This document shows, in pieces, positions 1 to 8,260 of a stretch of 64,000 bases of DNA. The position numbers and the translations under genes were made by a program. Positions within the stretch are counted from its first letter, which is position 1, and each line of letters begins with the position of its first letter. This DNA comes from Streptomyces sp. Alt3. GTDB taxonomy: Bacteria; Actinomycetota; Actinomycetes; Streptomycetales; Streptomycetaceae. Below the pieces are notes generated by a model, which did not search any database, had not been told where the DNA came from, and saw nothing but the letters and a program-made list of their open reading frames with translations. The DNA lies in NCBI RefSeq assembly GCF_030719215.1, contig NZ_CP120983.1, forward strand, positions 806,001 through 870,000, given 5' to 3'.

Positions 1-397
1 GGGCCACCCGCTGCGCCTCACCGCCGGAGAGCGTGCCGGGCCAGGCCTCGGCGTGCCGTTCCAGGCCGACCTCCGCCAGCGCCCTGAGCCCGTGCGGGGC
101 GCGGCTGCGCGGAAGCGCGACGGTCACGTTGGCCAGCACCCTCTTGGACGGTACGAGGCGGGGCTCCTGGAAGACGATGGTGCGGGCCTCGGGGACCAGC
201 ACCTCTCCCCCGTCGGCTCCGTCCAGAGCGCCCAGGATGCGGAGCAGGGTGGTCTTGCCGCTTCCGCTGGCACCGAGCAGGGCCACGAACTCGCCCCGCG
301 CGATGTCCAGTCGCAGACCGTCCAGGACGGCTCTGGTGCCGAAGACCCGGCGCAGGTCCCGGACCCGTACCGCGGGTCGTTCCGCCGTGTCGGTCAT
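1..397 (-). CDS. ABC transporter ATP-binding protein, sulfonate/nitrate type (partial)
   Basis: Cytoplasmic ATPase that would power the adjacent permease. The C-terminal part lies beyond the left edge; 132 residues are visible. Walker A (GASGSGKTT) is at residues 42-50, the Q-loop (VFQEPR) at 75-80 and the ABC signature (LSGGEAQRV) at 123-131. Walker B and the H-loop are outside the window. The ATG overlaps the permease stop as ATGA (394-397), so the two are translationally coupled. The short Walker A-to-signature distance fits the SsuB/TauB/NrtD group. Substrate is inferred from the operon (desulfinase, SBP), not from the ATPase. Confidence 0.93.
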   Translation of the reverse strand, partial: MTDTAERPAVRVRDLRRVFGTRAVLDGLRLDIARGEFVALLGASGSGKTTLLRILGALDGADGGEVLVPEARTIVFQEPRLVPSKRVLANVTVALPRSRAPHGLRALAEVGLERHAEAWPGTLSGGEAQRVA

Positions 398-1233
398 CGC
401 GTTCCTCCTTGCGGGACCCGCCACGGCATCAGGACGCGCTCCAGGAGGCGCACGACGACGTCGGCGGCCAGGCCGAGAAGGCCGTAGATCAGGATGCAGA
501 CCGCGAGGATGTCGGTACGGGCGTAGCTCTGCGCCTGGGACATCAGGTATCCGATGCCCTCGGTGGAGTTGATCTCCTCGGCGGCGATCAGCGCGATCAC
601 ACTGAGCGTCATGGACAGTCGCAGCCCGGCCAGCAGGGACGGCAGGGCTCCGGGGAGGACGACCTCCCGGACGACGGCGATCCGGCTCATTCCGAAGCTG
701 CGCACGGCCTCGACGAGCTTGGGATCGGTGTTGCGTACGCCGCTCGACGTGGACACGTACATGGGGAACGTGGTGGCGACGGCGATGAGCAGGATCTTGG
801 CCGTCTCGTTGATCCCGAACCAGACCATGAAGAGCGGCACCAGGGCGAGGAAGGGGATGGTGCGCAGGGTCTGGAGGGAGGAGTCGAGGAGTTCGTCCCC
901 GAGCCTGGTGAATCCGGTGACGACGCCGAGGATGAGTCCGGCCGCGAGACCGATCAGCAGACCGGTTCCGGAGCGGGTCAGCGAGGTGGCGAGCGCGTCG
1001 GGCAGTTGCCCGTTCCCCCACAGTTCGCCCACGGCACGCACGACTTCGGCGGGTGAGGCCAGCACGTCGGGGGTGAGCACCCCCGAGGCCGACGCGGCCC
1101 ACCACAGGACGAGCAGGGCGACGGGGCCCAGTGCGCGGACGGTAAGGGCGAAGGGCCGTCCGCGTGTCCTGCGGAGCGCGGGGCGGGGGGTGACCAGGCC
1201 CTCGGCTGCGGCCGCCTCGGAGACGGCGCTCAT
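394..1233 (-). CDS. ABC transporter permease, SsuC/TauC type
   Basis: Inner-membrane permease of 279 residues with about six hydrophobic segments. It carries the BPD_transp_1 EAA loop at roughly residues 172-203 (core GMSRIAVVREVVLPGALPSL), the site that contacts the ATPase. The family (SsuC, TauC, NrtB) imports sulfonates, taurine or nitrate. Its ATG overlaps the lipoprotein stop (1230-1233), and its own stop overlaps the ATPase start, so the operon is tightly coupled. The operon context favours an organosulfur substrate; nitrate, bicarbonate or thiamine-precursor import cannot be excluded from the permease alone. Confidence 0.92.
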   Translation of the reverse strand: MSAVSEAAAAEGLVTPRPALRRTRGRPFALTVRALGPVALLVLWWAASASGVLTPDVLASPAEVVRAVGELWGNGQLPDALATSLTRSGTGLLIGLAAGLILGVVTGFTRLGDELLDSSLQTLRTIPFLALVPLFMVWFGINETAKILLIAVATTFPMYVSTSSGVRNTDPKLVEAVRSFGMSRIAVVREVVLPGALPSLLAGLRLSMTLSVIALIAAEEINSTEGIGYLMSQAQSYARTDILAVCILIYGLLGLAADVVVRLLERVLMPWRVPQGGTR

Positions 1234-2243
1234 GTCAGATTCTCGATGTCGAGGAGGTGGGCCGCGACGTCCACCGTGCCCTTGGTGACCTTCTGCTCCG
1301 CGTAGAAGGCCGCGACGGCCTCGAAGCGGGCGATGTCCTCGGGGCCGATCGGGTCGATGGTGCCGCCCTCGGCGATGAACCCGGTCTGCACCTCCTCGGC
1401 CTTGCCCGTGACGGCGGTGGGCCCGACGTCGGTGAAGACGTTCAGGTAGGCGGCGGGGTCCTTCTTCTCCTTGACGCTGGCCGCGTGGAGATACGAGTAG
1501 AGCGCCTTGACGACCTCGGGGTGCTCCTCGGCGAATCCGGTCCGTACGGCGTTGAGGCTGTAGTTGTCGGAGCCGATCGCCGCGCCGTCGGCGACGAAGT
1601 GCCCCTTGCCGCTGCCGATCTCGGCCACCGCGTAGGTGGCCCAGACGGCCCAGGCGTCGACCTTGCCCGCGTTGAGGACGGCGGCGGTCTGGTCGGGCCG
1701 CAGGTAGACCCGCTGGACCTTGTCGGCCGGGATCCCGGCCTTGGCGAGCGCCTTCAGCAGCAGGTACTCGCCGGTGCCGCCCTGGTTGACCGCGACCTTC
1801 CTGCCCACCAGGTCGGCGACGGAGCCGATGCCAGAGCCGTCGCGGACGAGGATGCCCTCGCCGGCCGCGTCGGGGTCGACGGCGGTGAAGAACTTGAAGC
1901 CGGGCCGTTGGGCGAGCGAGGTGATGCCGGAGGTGATGGACCCGGTGGCGAAGTCGAGCTGGTCGGCGTTCATCGCCTGGGCGGCGGGGGCGAAGGGTCC
2001 GGCGCTGCCGGTCCACTCCACCTCGGCGCCCACCTTGCCGAGCGCCTTGTCGAGGCTGCCGTCCTTCTTCCCGACGGCCAGGACTCCGGAGTTTCCGGGG
2101 TCGGGGATGCGCACGGTGACGGTGGCCGCGGCACCCGACCCGCTGTCGGCCTCGGAGCTGCCGCATGCCGCGAGGGCCAGCATCGCGGCGACCGTGAGGA
2201 GGGCGGGGGCGATGGTCGTACGGACTGGTCGGTGCTGGTTCAT
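1230..2243 (-). CDS. ABC transporter substrate-binding lipoprotein, SsuA/NMT1 family
   Basis: Extracellular solute-binding lipoprotein of 337 residues. A signal peptide ends in the lipobox LAAC (Cys near residue 27), so the mature protein should be lipid-anchored. The body has the features of the SsuA/TauA/NMT1 class, with motifs such as GRKVAVNQGGTGEYLLLKAL and a DAWAVWATY segment that typically lines the ligand cleft. It delivers substrate to the permease encoded directly downstream, and its ATG overlaps the upstream desulfinase-like gene by four bases. The ligand is unknown; an alkane- or aryl-sulfonate is the best guess from the neighbours. Confidence 0.93.
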   Translation of the reverse strand: MNQHRPVRTTIAPALLTVAAMLALAACGSSEADSGSGAAATVTVRIPDPGNSGVLAVGKKDGSLDKALGKVGAEVEWTGSAGPFAPAAQAMNADQLDFATGSITSGITSLAQRPGFKFFTAVDPDAAGEGILVRDGSGIGSVADLVGRKVAVNQGGTGEYLLLKALAKAGIPADKVQRVYLRPDQTAAVLNAGKVDAWAVWATYAVAEIGSGKGHFVADGAAIGSDNYSLNAVRTGFAEEHPEVVKALYSYLHAASVKEKKDPAAYLNVFTDVGPTAVTGKAEEVQTGFIAEGGTIDPIGPEDIARFEAVAAFYAEQKVTKGTVDVAAHLLDIENLT

Positions 2244-3283
2244 GCTGACAGCGGTCCTTCGGGTTCGCGGGTGGGCGAGGGGCGTGGGTGAAGACCTGCG
2301 CGGGCGGTGGCCCTGCGCAGCGGCGCGGGGTCGGCCCAGGCGGCGACGTCGACGCGCTCCGGCAGGAAGCCGTGGGCGCGCAGTCCGGCTTCCTGCTCGG
2401 CGAGGAGGGCGAGGCGCTCGGCCGACAGGTCGGGGTGCAGGGTGAGGTGGGTGCCGGGGCGGTAGGCGCCGGCGACTCCGTCGGCGCCCGCTCCCGTCTC
2501 GGCGCCCAGGATGCGGTCGACGTCGGCGGGGTGTCCGGTGGCCCAGTCGGCCGCCCTGAGCAGGACGGCGAGGAACCGGTCGACGAGGTCGGGGTGGTCG
2601 TCCAGCAGCCGCTGGTGGACGGTGATGGGGCGGGGGGTGCCGTTGTTGACGCGGAACCGGTGACCGGGCAGTTCGTCGAGTTCGACGGCGACCTCGGCTC
2701 CTGCCCGTCGGGCCGCCTCGACGGCGACCGCGCCCTTGACGTACACGGCGTCCACGTCACCGCGCCGCAACGCGTCCAGCTCGGCGGCCCACTGGCCCTT
2801 GTGCGCGTCGGCGGGTACGTCGACGAGGGCGGCGTCCTCCAGGCCCAGGCCGGCGGAGCCCAGCGCGCCCTCGAATCCGCGCAGTGCCATGGCCCGCCAG
2901 AAGTCGATGGCGATGCTGTGGGAGGGCACGGCGAGCCGGCGGCCGCGCAGGGCGTGGGCGCCTCTGGCCCCGGAGCCGGGTGCGACCAGCACGACCTGGC
3001 GTTCCTCGATCCAGGTGAGCCCGATCAGCCGGGTCGCCTCCCCTCGCGAACGTGCCCAGAGGGCAGGGACGTTGCCGCCTTCACGGAACAGACGCGGCAG
3101 TGCGTGGGTGTAGTGGGCGGCGCGGTCCGCGTCGGGGGCGGCGTCCTGGAGGGAGCGCACTTCGATGCCGTCGGGGGCGAACTCCTCGCTGAGCCAGTGC
3201 CGGTCGGCGGCGATGCCCGTCGCGGTGGGTACGGGACAGCGGGTGAACCAGAGGGTGCTGGGCAGCACGGCGGAATGCGTCAT
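2240..3283 (-). CDS. DszB-like desulfinase / NMT1-fold protein
   Basis: Cytoplasmic protein of 347 residues, without a signal peptide, with the periplasmic-binding-protein fold used by DszB (2-hydroxybiphenyl-2-sulfinate desulfinase). It has the Cys motif RCPVPTA with Cys16, then AHYTH with His57 and RLFREGG with Arg67. By my recollection of DszB, these match its catalytic Cys27, His60 and Arg70; the His-to-Arg spacing of ten is identical. The start at 3283 is chosen because GGGAAG lies just upstream; an in-frame ATG at 3328 would add 15 residues. It is the first structural gene of the sulfonate-type ABC operon. An alternative is a non-catalytic binding protein, but the retained triad argues for C-S bond cleavage releasing sulfite. 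Confidence 0.8.
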   Translation of the reverse strand: MTHSAVLPSTLWFTRCPVPTATGIAADRHWLSEEFAPDGIEVRSLQDAAPDADRAAHYTHALPRLFREGGNVPALWARSRGEATRLIGLTWIEERQVVLVAPGSGARGAHALRGRRLAVPSHSIAIDFWRAMALRGFEGALGSAGLGLEDAALVDVPADAHKGQWAAELDALRRGDVDAVYVKGAVAVEAARRAGAEVAVELDELPGHRFRVNNGTPRPITVHQRLLDDHPDLVDRFLAVLLRAADWATGHPADVDRILGAETGAGADGVAGAYRPGTHLTLHPDLSAERLALLAEQEAGLRAHGFLPERVDVAAWADPAPLRRATARAGLHPRPSPTREPEGPLSA

Positions 3284-3433
3284 GGTCTCTTCCCGGAGGG
3301 GTCGGCGGGGCACGAGGGCAGGCGGCACCCGGAGCGCGGCACGGGGGCACGGTCCGCTCGCGGGGTGGGCGATGCGGGAGACAGGAACGGGGGCCGGGCG
3401 CGTCAGCGGGGTGCGCGCGGGCGGCGGGGAGCG

Positions 3434-3544
3434 TCAGCGACAGGCTGCGCTGGAGACGCGCGCCAGGTCGATGTGACGGCGCAGCGTGAGGGCGAGGGTG
3501 ACCGGAGCGGAGCTGCCGGGGGACGTGGCGTCGATGCCGGCCAT
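3434..3544 (-). CDS. putative sulfur-operon leader peptide, 36 aa
   Basis: A 36-codon ORF (ATG at 3544, TGA at 3434-3436) lying 150 bases ahead of the desulfinase gene. A clear AGGAG ribosome site sits 8 bases before the ATG. Its C-terminal half reads LRRHIDLARVSSAACR, which matches the R-x-H-x-D-L-x-R-x-x-S-A-x-C signature of the small leader peptides found ahead of sulfur-assimilation genes in streptomycetes. Known relatives are thought to let cysteine supply control downstream expression. No signal peptide or domain is present. I see no T-rich intrinsic terminator between it and the desulfinase gene, so any attenuation would be by another means (translational coupling, Rho or RNA folding). 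Confidence 0.8.
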   Translation of the reverse strand: MAGIDATSPGSSAPVTLALTLRRHIDLARVSSAACR

Positions 3545-3618
3545 GGCACTGCTCCTGTCCGTACGCCGGTGGTGAGGACTGCAGACTGCCACGGCCTCAC
3601 ACCTGCCCACAACTGCTC

Positions 3619-3633
3619 TCCCACCATGTGGGA
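3619..3633. promoter_or_regulatory. operator-like inverted repeat between IclR gene and sulfur operon
   Basis: TCCCAC-CAT-GTGGGA is a perfect 6-bp inverted repeat with a 3-bp spacer. It lies in the 155-bp gap between the leader peptide start (3544, minus) and the IclR gene start (3700, plus). Position and symmetry fit a regulator site shared by both divergent promoters, most simply the IclR protein itself. Confidence 0.45.
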
Positions 3634-3699
3634 TTCACTGTGAACAGAGTGTTTCCCGGCCTTGTCGACCGGCGTCCGCGGTCCCGTAATGTGGGGTCC

Positions 3700-4515
3700 A
3701 TGACCCCTCCCACCTCACGAGCGAAGAGCGCGACCGGCACAGGCGGGGCGGCGGCTCGCGCTCCGGGCGGGGCGCAGGCGGTCAGGCGCGCACTGGACGT
3801 CCTGCACTGTTTCCACGACAACGGTCCCGATCTGAGCGCCTCGGACCTCGCCCGGCGTCTGGAGCTGTCGCCCTCGACGGCACACCGGCTGGCCCGGACG
3901 CTTCTGGGCGCGGGCTTCCTGGAACAGGACGCGCGGACGGCGCGCTACCGGCTGGGACCGGCGGTGACCGAGCTCGGCCGTCTCTCGTACCACCAGCGCG
4001 GGCTGCATCTGGCCGCACCGGAGCTGACGGATCTGGCCGAACGCACCGGCGCGACGGCCGATCTGGCCCTGCGCAGCGGCCCGTACGCCGTGATCGTCGC
4101 GGGCGGTTCGGTGACACCGCGCACGGGGCTGCGCCGGCCTCTGCACTCGACGGCTCTGGGCAAGGTGCTGCTGGCCTGGGCCCGGCCGGGCGGGAGCGGA
4201 CCTGGCACGCTCCCGCTGCACGCCTTCACCGAGCGCACCATCGTCGATCCAGTCGCTCTGCAGGCCGAGTTGAAGCGCGTGAGAACCGACACCTACGCGC
4301 TCAACGACGGGGAGTCGGCGCCCGGGGTACGCACCCTGGCGGTGCCCGTGCTGGACGGCGCCGGCCATGCCCGGTTCGCGCTCGCCGTCCGTGCCACTCC
4401 GTCCGTGATCACGGAAGAGCGCACCGACTGGCTCCTCGAGCAGGCCCGGTCCTGTGCGCGCGCCCTGGAGGTGCTGCTGCTGACACCGGCGGAGCGCAGG
4501 GCGCCGGCCTCCTGA
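3700..4515 (+). CDS. IclR family transcriptional regulator
   Basis: A 271-residue regulator. Residues about 25-85 form the winged helix-turn-helix (motif LARRLELSPSTAHRLARTL), and the rest is the IclR effector domain (LHSTALGKVLLAWA, and near the end APGVRTLAVPVLD). The ATG at 3700 starts the recognisable protein; an upstream in-frame start at 3628 would run through the inverted repeat and has no ribosome site. It is divergent from the sulfonate/desulfinase operon, so it is the probable local regulator. IclR proteins can activate or repress and usually sense small organic acids; the ligand here is unknown. It could instead act on the convergent laccase gene. Confidence 0.9.
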   Translation: MTPPTSRAKSATGTGGAAARAPGGAQAVRRALDVLHCFHDNGPDLSASDLARRLELSPSTAHRLARTLLGAGFLEQDARTARYRLGPAVTELGRLSYHQRGLHLAAPELTDLAERTGATADLALRSGPYAVIVAGGSVTPRTGLRRPLHSTALGKVLLAWARPGGSGPGTLPLHAFTERTIVDPVALQAELKRVRTDTYALNDGESAPGVRTLAVPVLDGAGHARFALAVRATPSVITEERTDWLLEQARSCARALEVLLLTPAERRAPAS

Positions 4516-4540
4516 CAGGCACCGGCGCCGCTCCCGGACC

Positions 4541-5530
4541 TCAGTGTTCGTGCTCCTTCGCCGCGCCTGCCGCGTGGTGCGGCGGGTCGTACCCCGGGAC
4601 GGTGCCGTCCGCCTTGGCGACGAGCAGCAGTCCGGCCATCCCCATGTCGGAGTGGCTCTGGACGTGGCAGTGGTACATCCAGGCGCCGGCCCCCACGTGT
4701 TCGCCCGCGATGATCTGGAAGCCGAAGGAGTCGGCGGGTCCGCAGATCTTCGTGTCGACCACACGGCTGGGGTCGTCGGGGCCGGTGAGCAGCCCCGTCC
4801 TGTTGTCCGCCCAGCGGTGCCCGTGGATGTGGAACGTGTGGTAGTACTCGCCGTGAGTGATCATCACGACCTCGACCCGGTCGCCCACGGTGGCTTCGAA
4901 GTTCGGACTCTCGTGAGCCGCCTTGTTGTTGATCGTCATGTCGTTGAAGACGATCGTGATCGTCCTGTCGGGCAGGACGTCCCCCTTGCGGCGCACGACG
5001 AGGGGTCCGTACAGGCCCTTGCGGATGCCGCCCGTGCCGTGGTCGGTGCCGACGACGTGGTCGTGGTAGTGCCAGTAACCCGCGCTGCCCGCCTGCCAGG
5101 TGCCGTCCTTGCGGCGGCCGGGGGTGTGGGTGCGCCAGGTGTACGTCCGGGTGCCGCCCGGTTCGACGTGGCTGCGGTTCATCCGGGTGCCGTCGCTCGC
5201 GATGTCGTAGTCGACACCGTGGACGTGGAGGCTGGCGTCGACGTCCGTGGTGTTCTCGAACTCGATGTGCAGCGTGTCGCCCTCGGTGATCTCGATGAGC
5301 GGTCCGGGAATGGACGCCTTGCCCTTCTCGAAGCCGTATCCGAGCTGCCCGTCCGCCAGTTTCTCGGCGTAGAGCTTGAGGTGGCGGACGGCGCCGCCCG
5401 CAGGGGCGGTCTTCGCGGGGTTCTCCGCGGAGGTGGCCTGCACCGCACCCAGTGACATCGATGTCACGCCGGTGGCCGCCGCCACTCCGCCGCCCACCAG
5501 CATCCGGCGGTTGAAGGTCCTTCGGTCCAT
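4541..5530 (-). CDS. small two-domain laccase (multicopper oxidase)
   Basis: A 329-residue secreted multicopper oxidase of the SLAC/EpoA type, close to the usual length of about 340. The N-terminus has a twin-arginine-like region (RRTFNRRM) followed by a hydrophobic stretch, so export by Tat is likely. Copper motifs appear in order: LHVHG (residues 101-105), HYHDH (154-158), HTFHIHGH (231-238) and [12 protein letters not shown] (287-298). Only two cupredoxin domains are present, so the active form should be a trimer with trinuclear sites at subunit interfaces. It oxidises phenols with reduction of O2 to water. GGGGAG lies ahead of the ATG. In S. coelicolor the homologous region also places this gene near ligD and pca genes. 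Confidence 0.95.
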   Translation of the reverse strand: MDRRTFNRRMLVGGGVAAATGVTSMSLGAVQATSAENPAKTAPAGGAVRHLKLYAEKLADGQLGYGFEKGKASIPGPLIEITEGDTLHIEFENTTDVDASLHVHGVDYDIASDGTRMNRSHVEPGGTRTYTWRTHTPGRRKDGTWQAGSAGYWHYHDHVVGTDHGTGGIRKGLYGPLVVRRKGDVLPDRTITIVFNDMTINNKAAHESPNFEATVGDRVEVVMITHGEYYHTFHIHGHRWADNRTGLLTGPDDPSRVVDTKICGPADSFGFQIIAGEHVGAGAWMYHCHVQSHSDMGMAGLLLVAKADGTVPGYDPPHHAAGAAKEHEH

Positions 5531-5653
5531 GTCGAACTCCCCACTGCGAGACGGAAACTGACGCGCTGTTCCCCTGGACGGCCCACACGGTAGCCGGGGG
5601 CCGTTGGTTTATCCACACTCAGGACAAAGTTCGTTCGATTGCTGCCATACCTA

Positions 5654-5682
5654 TTGGCGAGTCACGAAAAGAGGTCTAGCTT
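5654..5682 (+). promoter_or_regulatory. candidate promoter for the ThuA/dehydrogenase operon
   Basis: TTGGCG (5654-5659) and TAGCTT (5677-5682) are separated by 17 bases, a good fit to the vegetative HrdB-type pattern. Transcription would begin near 5689, leaving a 5' leader of about 70 bases that contains the GTGACC repeats. Confidence 0.45.
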
Positions 5683-5696
5683 CGTGCGCTGTCGCA

Positions 5697-5759
5697 GTGA
5701 CCACAGAGGTGCGGTGACGAAGAAGTGACCGGAGAAGTGACCAAGAGGGGTGGGTGACC
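5697..5759 (+). repeat. five GTGAC(C/G) repeats in a 5' leader
   Basis: GTGACC or GTGACG occurs at 5697, 5714, 5725, 5737 and 5754, spaced 17, 11, 12 and 17 bases. The copies at 5721-5730 and 5733-5742 are identical over ten bases (AGAAGTGACC). They fill the stretch between the candidate transcription start and the ATG at 5762. Confidence 0.6.
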
Positions 5760-5761
5760 AC

Positions 5762-8260
5762 ATGCAGCGCACACCACATCGCAGGTCCAGATCGCGTCGC
5801 GGTGTCGCGGCGGCCGTCGCGGCAGGAGCCCTGACCGCGTCCCTGCTCGGCGGCCAGGCGGCCACCGCCAGCCCGTATCCGGATCCAGGACTGAAGGAGC
5901 GGATGGCGACAACGTTGTCCCTTCCTTCGCCGCCGGGCGGGGCGAACGTCAAGGTACTGGTGTTCCACGCCTCGGCGGGCGAGGAGCCCGCGACCGTGGA
6001 CGCGGGCATCGCGGCCATCGAGAAGATCGGCCTCAGCGGACCCGAGGCGGGGCGCTTCAAGACGGTCGCCACCGACGACGCCGGGGTCTTCACCAACGGC
6101 AAGCAGCTGGGCAAGTACAACGCGGTCGTCTTCCTGACCGGCGGCGGCGATGTGCTCGACCCGGAGCAGGAGGCGGGCCTGGAGGCGTACATGGAGGCCG
6201 GCGGCGGCTTCCTCGGCATCCATGACGCGGCGCGCACCGAACCGTACTCCGACTGGTTCACGGGTCTGGTCGGCGCCCGCCCGGCGGCGGACGGTCCGAC
6301 GGCCGTCCAGCGTGCCACCGTGGAGATCGGCGACCGGCGGCACCCGGCGACGAAGAACCTCCCGCTGGAGTGGAAGCGCCCGGACAAGTGGCTGAACTGG
6401 AAGGACAACCCGTCCGGCGACGTCCACACCGTGGCCCGCGTCCGCGAGCTGACGTACGCCCCGGGGAAGAGCGCCAACGGCTGGGACCACCCGGTCTCCT
6501 GGTGCCGTGACTACGACGGCGGCCGCTCCTTCTACACCGCCATGGGCGGTACGGCCGCCTCCTTCGCCGAGACCGACTTCCGGGATCACCTGCGCGGCGC
6601 GCTGGCCTGGACGAGCCGTGTCTCGCAGGCCGACTGCAAGGCCACCATCGACTCCAACTACACGGCGGAGCGGCTCACCCAGCCCAACCAGCCGGGCACG
6701 AACGACCAGATCGGCGAGCCCCACGGCCTCGTGACCGCGAAGGACGGCCGGGTCTTCTACATCGGGCGCGGCGGCGCCGACAGCAGCGTGCCGGTGGTCA
6801 CCGACTGGAACGACCCGAACGTCGGCAAGGGCGAGGGCGAGATCCATGTGTACGACCCCGCGACCGAGAAGGTCACCCTCGCGGGCAAGCTGAGCGTCTT
6901 CGGCAACAAGGGCGGCGGCGACGAGCTGGTCAAGGTCGAGGAGGGGCTGCTCGGGATCGAGCTGGACCCGGACTTCGCCACCAACGGCTGGGTCTACCTG
7001 CACTACACCCCGCACGCGAAGATCGACCGGGACAAGCGGATGGCGGTGCGGCAGGTCTCGCGGTTCACCTTCGACAGCGCCACGAACAAGCTGGACCTGG
7101 CGTCCGAGAAGGTGCTGCTGCACTGGCCGGTCCAGATCCACAGCTGCTGCCACGCCGGAGGCGGTCTGGCCTGGGACTCGAAGGACAACCTCTACATCGC
7201 CACGGGTGACAACAACTCCTCCGGGTTCAGCGACGGTTACTCGGGCAACAACCCGCAGCCGAACTACAAGGGCGTGTCCTTCGCCGACGCCCGCCGCACC
7301 GCGGGCAACACCAACAACCTCAACGGCAAGATCCTGCGGATCCACCCCGAGGACGACGGCACCTACACCCTGCCCGAGGGCAACCTCTTCACCGGCAAGG
7401 AGCCCGACGAGGGCGGGGGCAAGACCCGCGGCGAGATCTATGTGATGGGTGTCCGCAACCCGGCGCGCATCTCCGTCGACACGTCGACCGACACGCTGTA
7501 CGCGGGCTGGGTCGGCCCCGACGCGGGCTCTCCCAGCACCACCTGGGGTCCCGCGAAGTACGACACGTTCGCCGCGATCACCAAGGCCGGCAACCACGGC
7601 TGGCCGTACTGCATGGGCAACAAGCAGCCCTACCGGGACCGTAACCTGCCGGACCCGTCCAAGCCGCTCGGCTGGTACGACTGCGACGCCCCGAAGAACG
7701 AGTCGCCCAACAACGACGGCCTGGTCAAACTGCCTCCCGTCACGTCGAACACCATCTGGTACTCGCCCCAGGGCGGCGGCGTGGACTACCCGCGTGACGC
7801 GAACGGCGTCCCGAGCTACAAGGTCGAGGACCAGAAGCAGCTCCTGCCCTGGCTCAAGGGCGGCGGCCAGGCCACGATGAACGGACCGGTCTACCGCTAC
7901 GACGCGGCGAGCTCGAGCGAGGCCAGGTGGCCCTCGTACTGGGACGGCAAGTGGTTCGTCGGTGACTTCTACGACGACACCCAGCCGCGCCACGCCGTGC
8001 TGACCGACCCGAAGACGGTCGGCAAGGGCGGCCTGCCCACGCACGCCGAGTCCCTGAAGAAGATCATTCCGGTCGGTGCGGACGGCATCCGCAACCTCAT
8101 GGACTGGAAGTTCGCCCCGGACGGGTCTCTCTACGTCCTGGACTACGGACGCGGCTTCTTCACCTCCGACTCCAAGTCCGCGCTGTGGCGCGTGACGTAC
8201 AAGGGCGGCGGTCCGACTCCGGCCGCCGCAGACCTGGCCAGGAAGGCGGCAGCGCAGTGA
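5762..8260 (+). CDS. secreted ThuA-domain / sorbosone dehydrogenase-like protein
   Basis: A 832-residue exported protein. Residues 1-37 form a signal peptide (arginine-rich, then a hydrophobic core ending near ATAS). Residues about 57-290 are a ThuA-like domain (VKVLVFHAS start; GGGFLGIHDA; final FRDHLRGALAWT), a glutamine-amidotransferase-like fold linked to sugar metabolism. Residues about 305-830 are a glucose/sorbosone-dehydrogenase-type beta-propeller (EGLLGIELDPDFATNGWVYL; GEIYVMGVRNPARISVD; LYVLDYGRG). A GTG at 5750 could add four residues; ATG 5762 has GAGGGG upstream. The stop overlaps the next gene as GTGA, so the two are coupled. Likely role: extracellular oxidation of a sugar; substrate and cofactor are not visible. 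Confidence 0.88.
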   Translation: MQRTPHRRSRSRRGVAAAVAAGALTASLLGGQAATASPYPDPGLKERMATTLSLPSPPGGANVKVLVFHASAGEEPATVDAGIAAIEKIGLSGPEAGRFKTVATDDAGVFTNGKQLGKYNAVVFLTGGGDVLDPEQEAGLEAYMEAGGGFLGIHDAARTEPYSDWFTGLVGARPAADGPTAVQRATVEIGDRRHPATKNLPLEWKRPDKWLNWKDNPSGDVHTVARVRELTYAPGKSANGWDHPVSWCRDYDGGRSFYTAMGGTAASFAETDFRDHLRGALAWTSRVSQADCKATIDSNYTAERLTQPNQPGTNDQIGEPHGLVTAKDGRVFYIGRGGADSSVPVVTDWNDPNVGKGEGEIHVYDPATEKVTLAGKLSVFGNKGGGDELVKVEEGLLGIELDPDFATNGWVYLHYTPHAKIDRDKRMAVRQVSRFTFDSATNKLDLASEKVLLHWPVQIHSCCHAGGGLAWDSKDNLYIATGDNNSSGFSDGYSGNNPQPNYKGVSFADARRTAGNTNNLNGKILRIHPEDDGTYTLPEGNLFTGKEPDEGGGKTRGEIYVMGVRNPARISVDTSTDTLYAGWVGPDAGSPSTTWGPAKYDTFAAITKAGNHGWPYCMGNKQPYRDRNLPDPSKPLGWYDCDAPKNESPNNDGLVKLPPVTSNTIWYSPQGGGVDYPRDANGVPSYKVEDQKQLLPWLKGGGQATMNGPVYRYDAASSSEARWPSYWDGKWFVGDFYDDTQPRHAVLTDPKTVGKGGLPTHAESLKKIIPVGADGIRNLMDWKFAPDGSLYVLDYGRGFFTSDSKSALWRVTYKGGGPTPAAADLARKAAAQ

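Noticed and set aside
3284..3433. Intrinsic attenuator between the leader peptide and the desulfinase gene
   Set aside because: The region is GC-rich and can pair weakly in several ways, but no stable hairpin with a T-tract is seen, so none is annotated.
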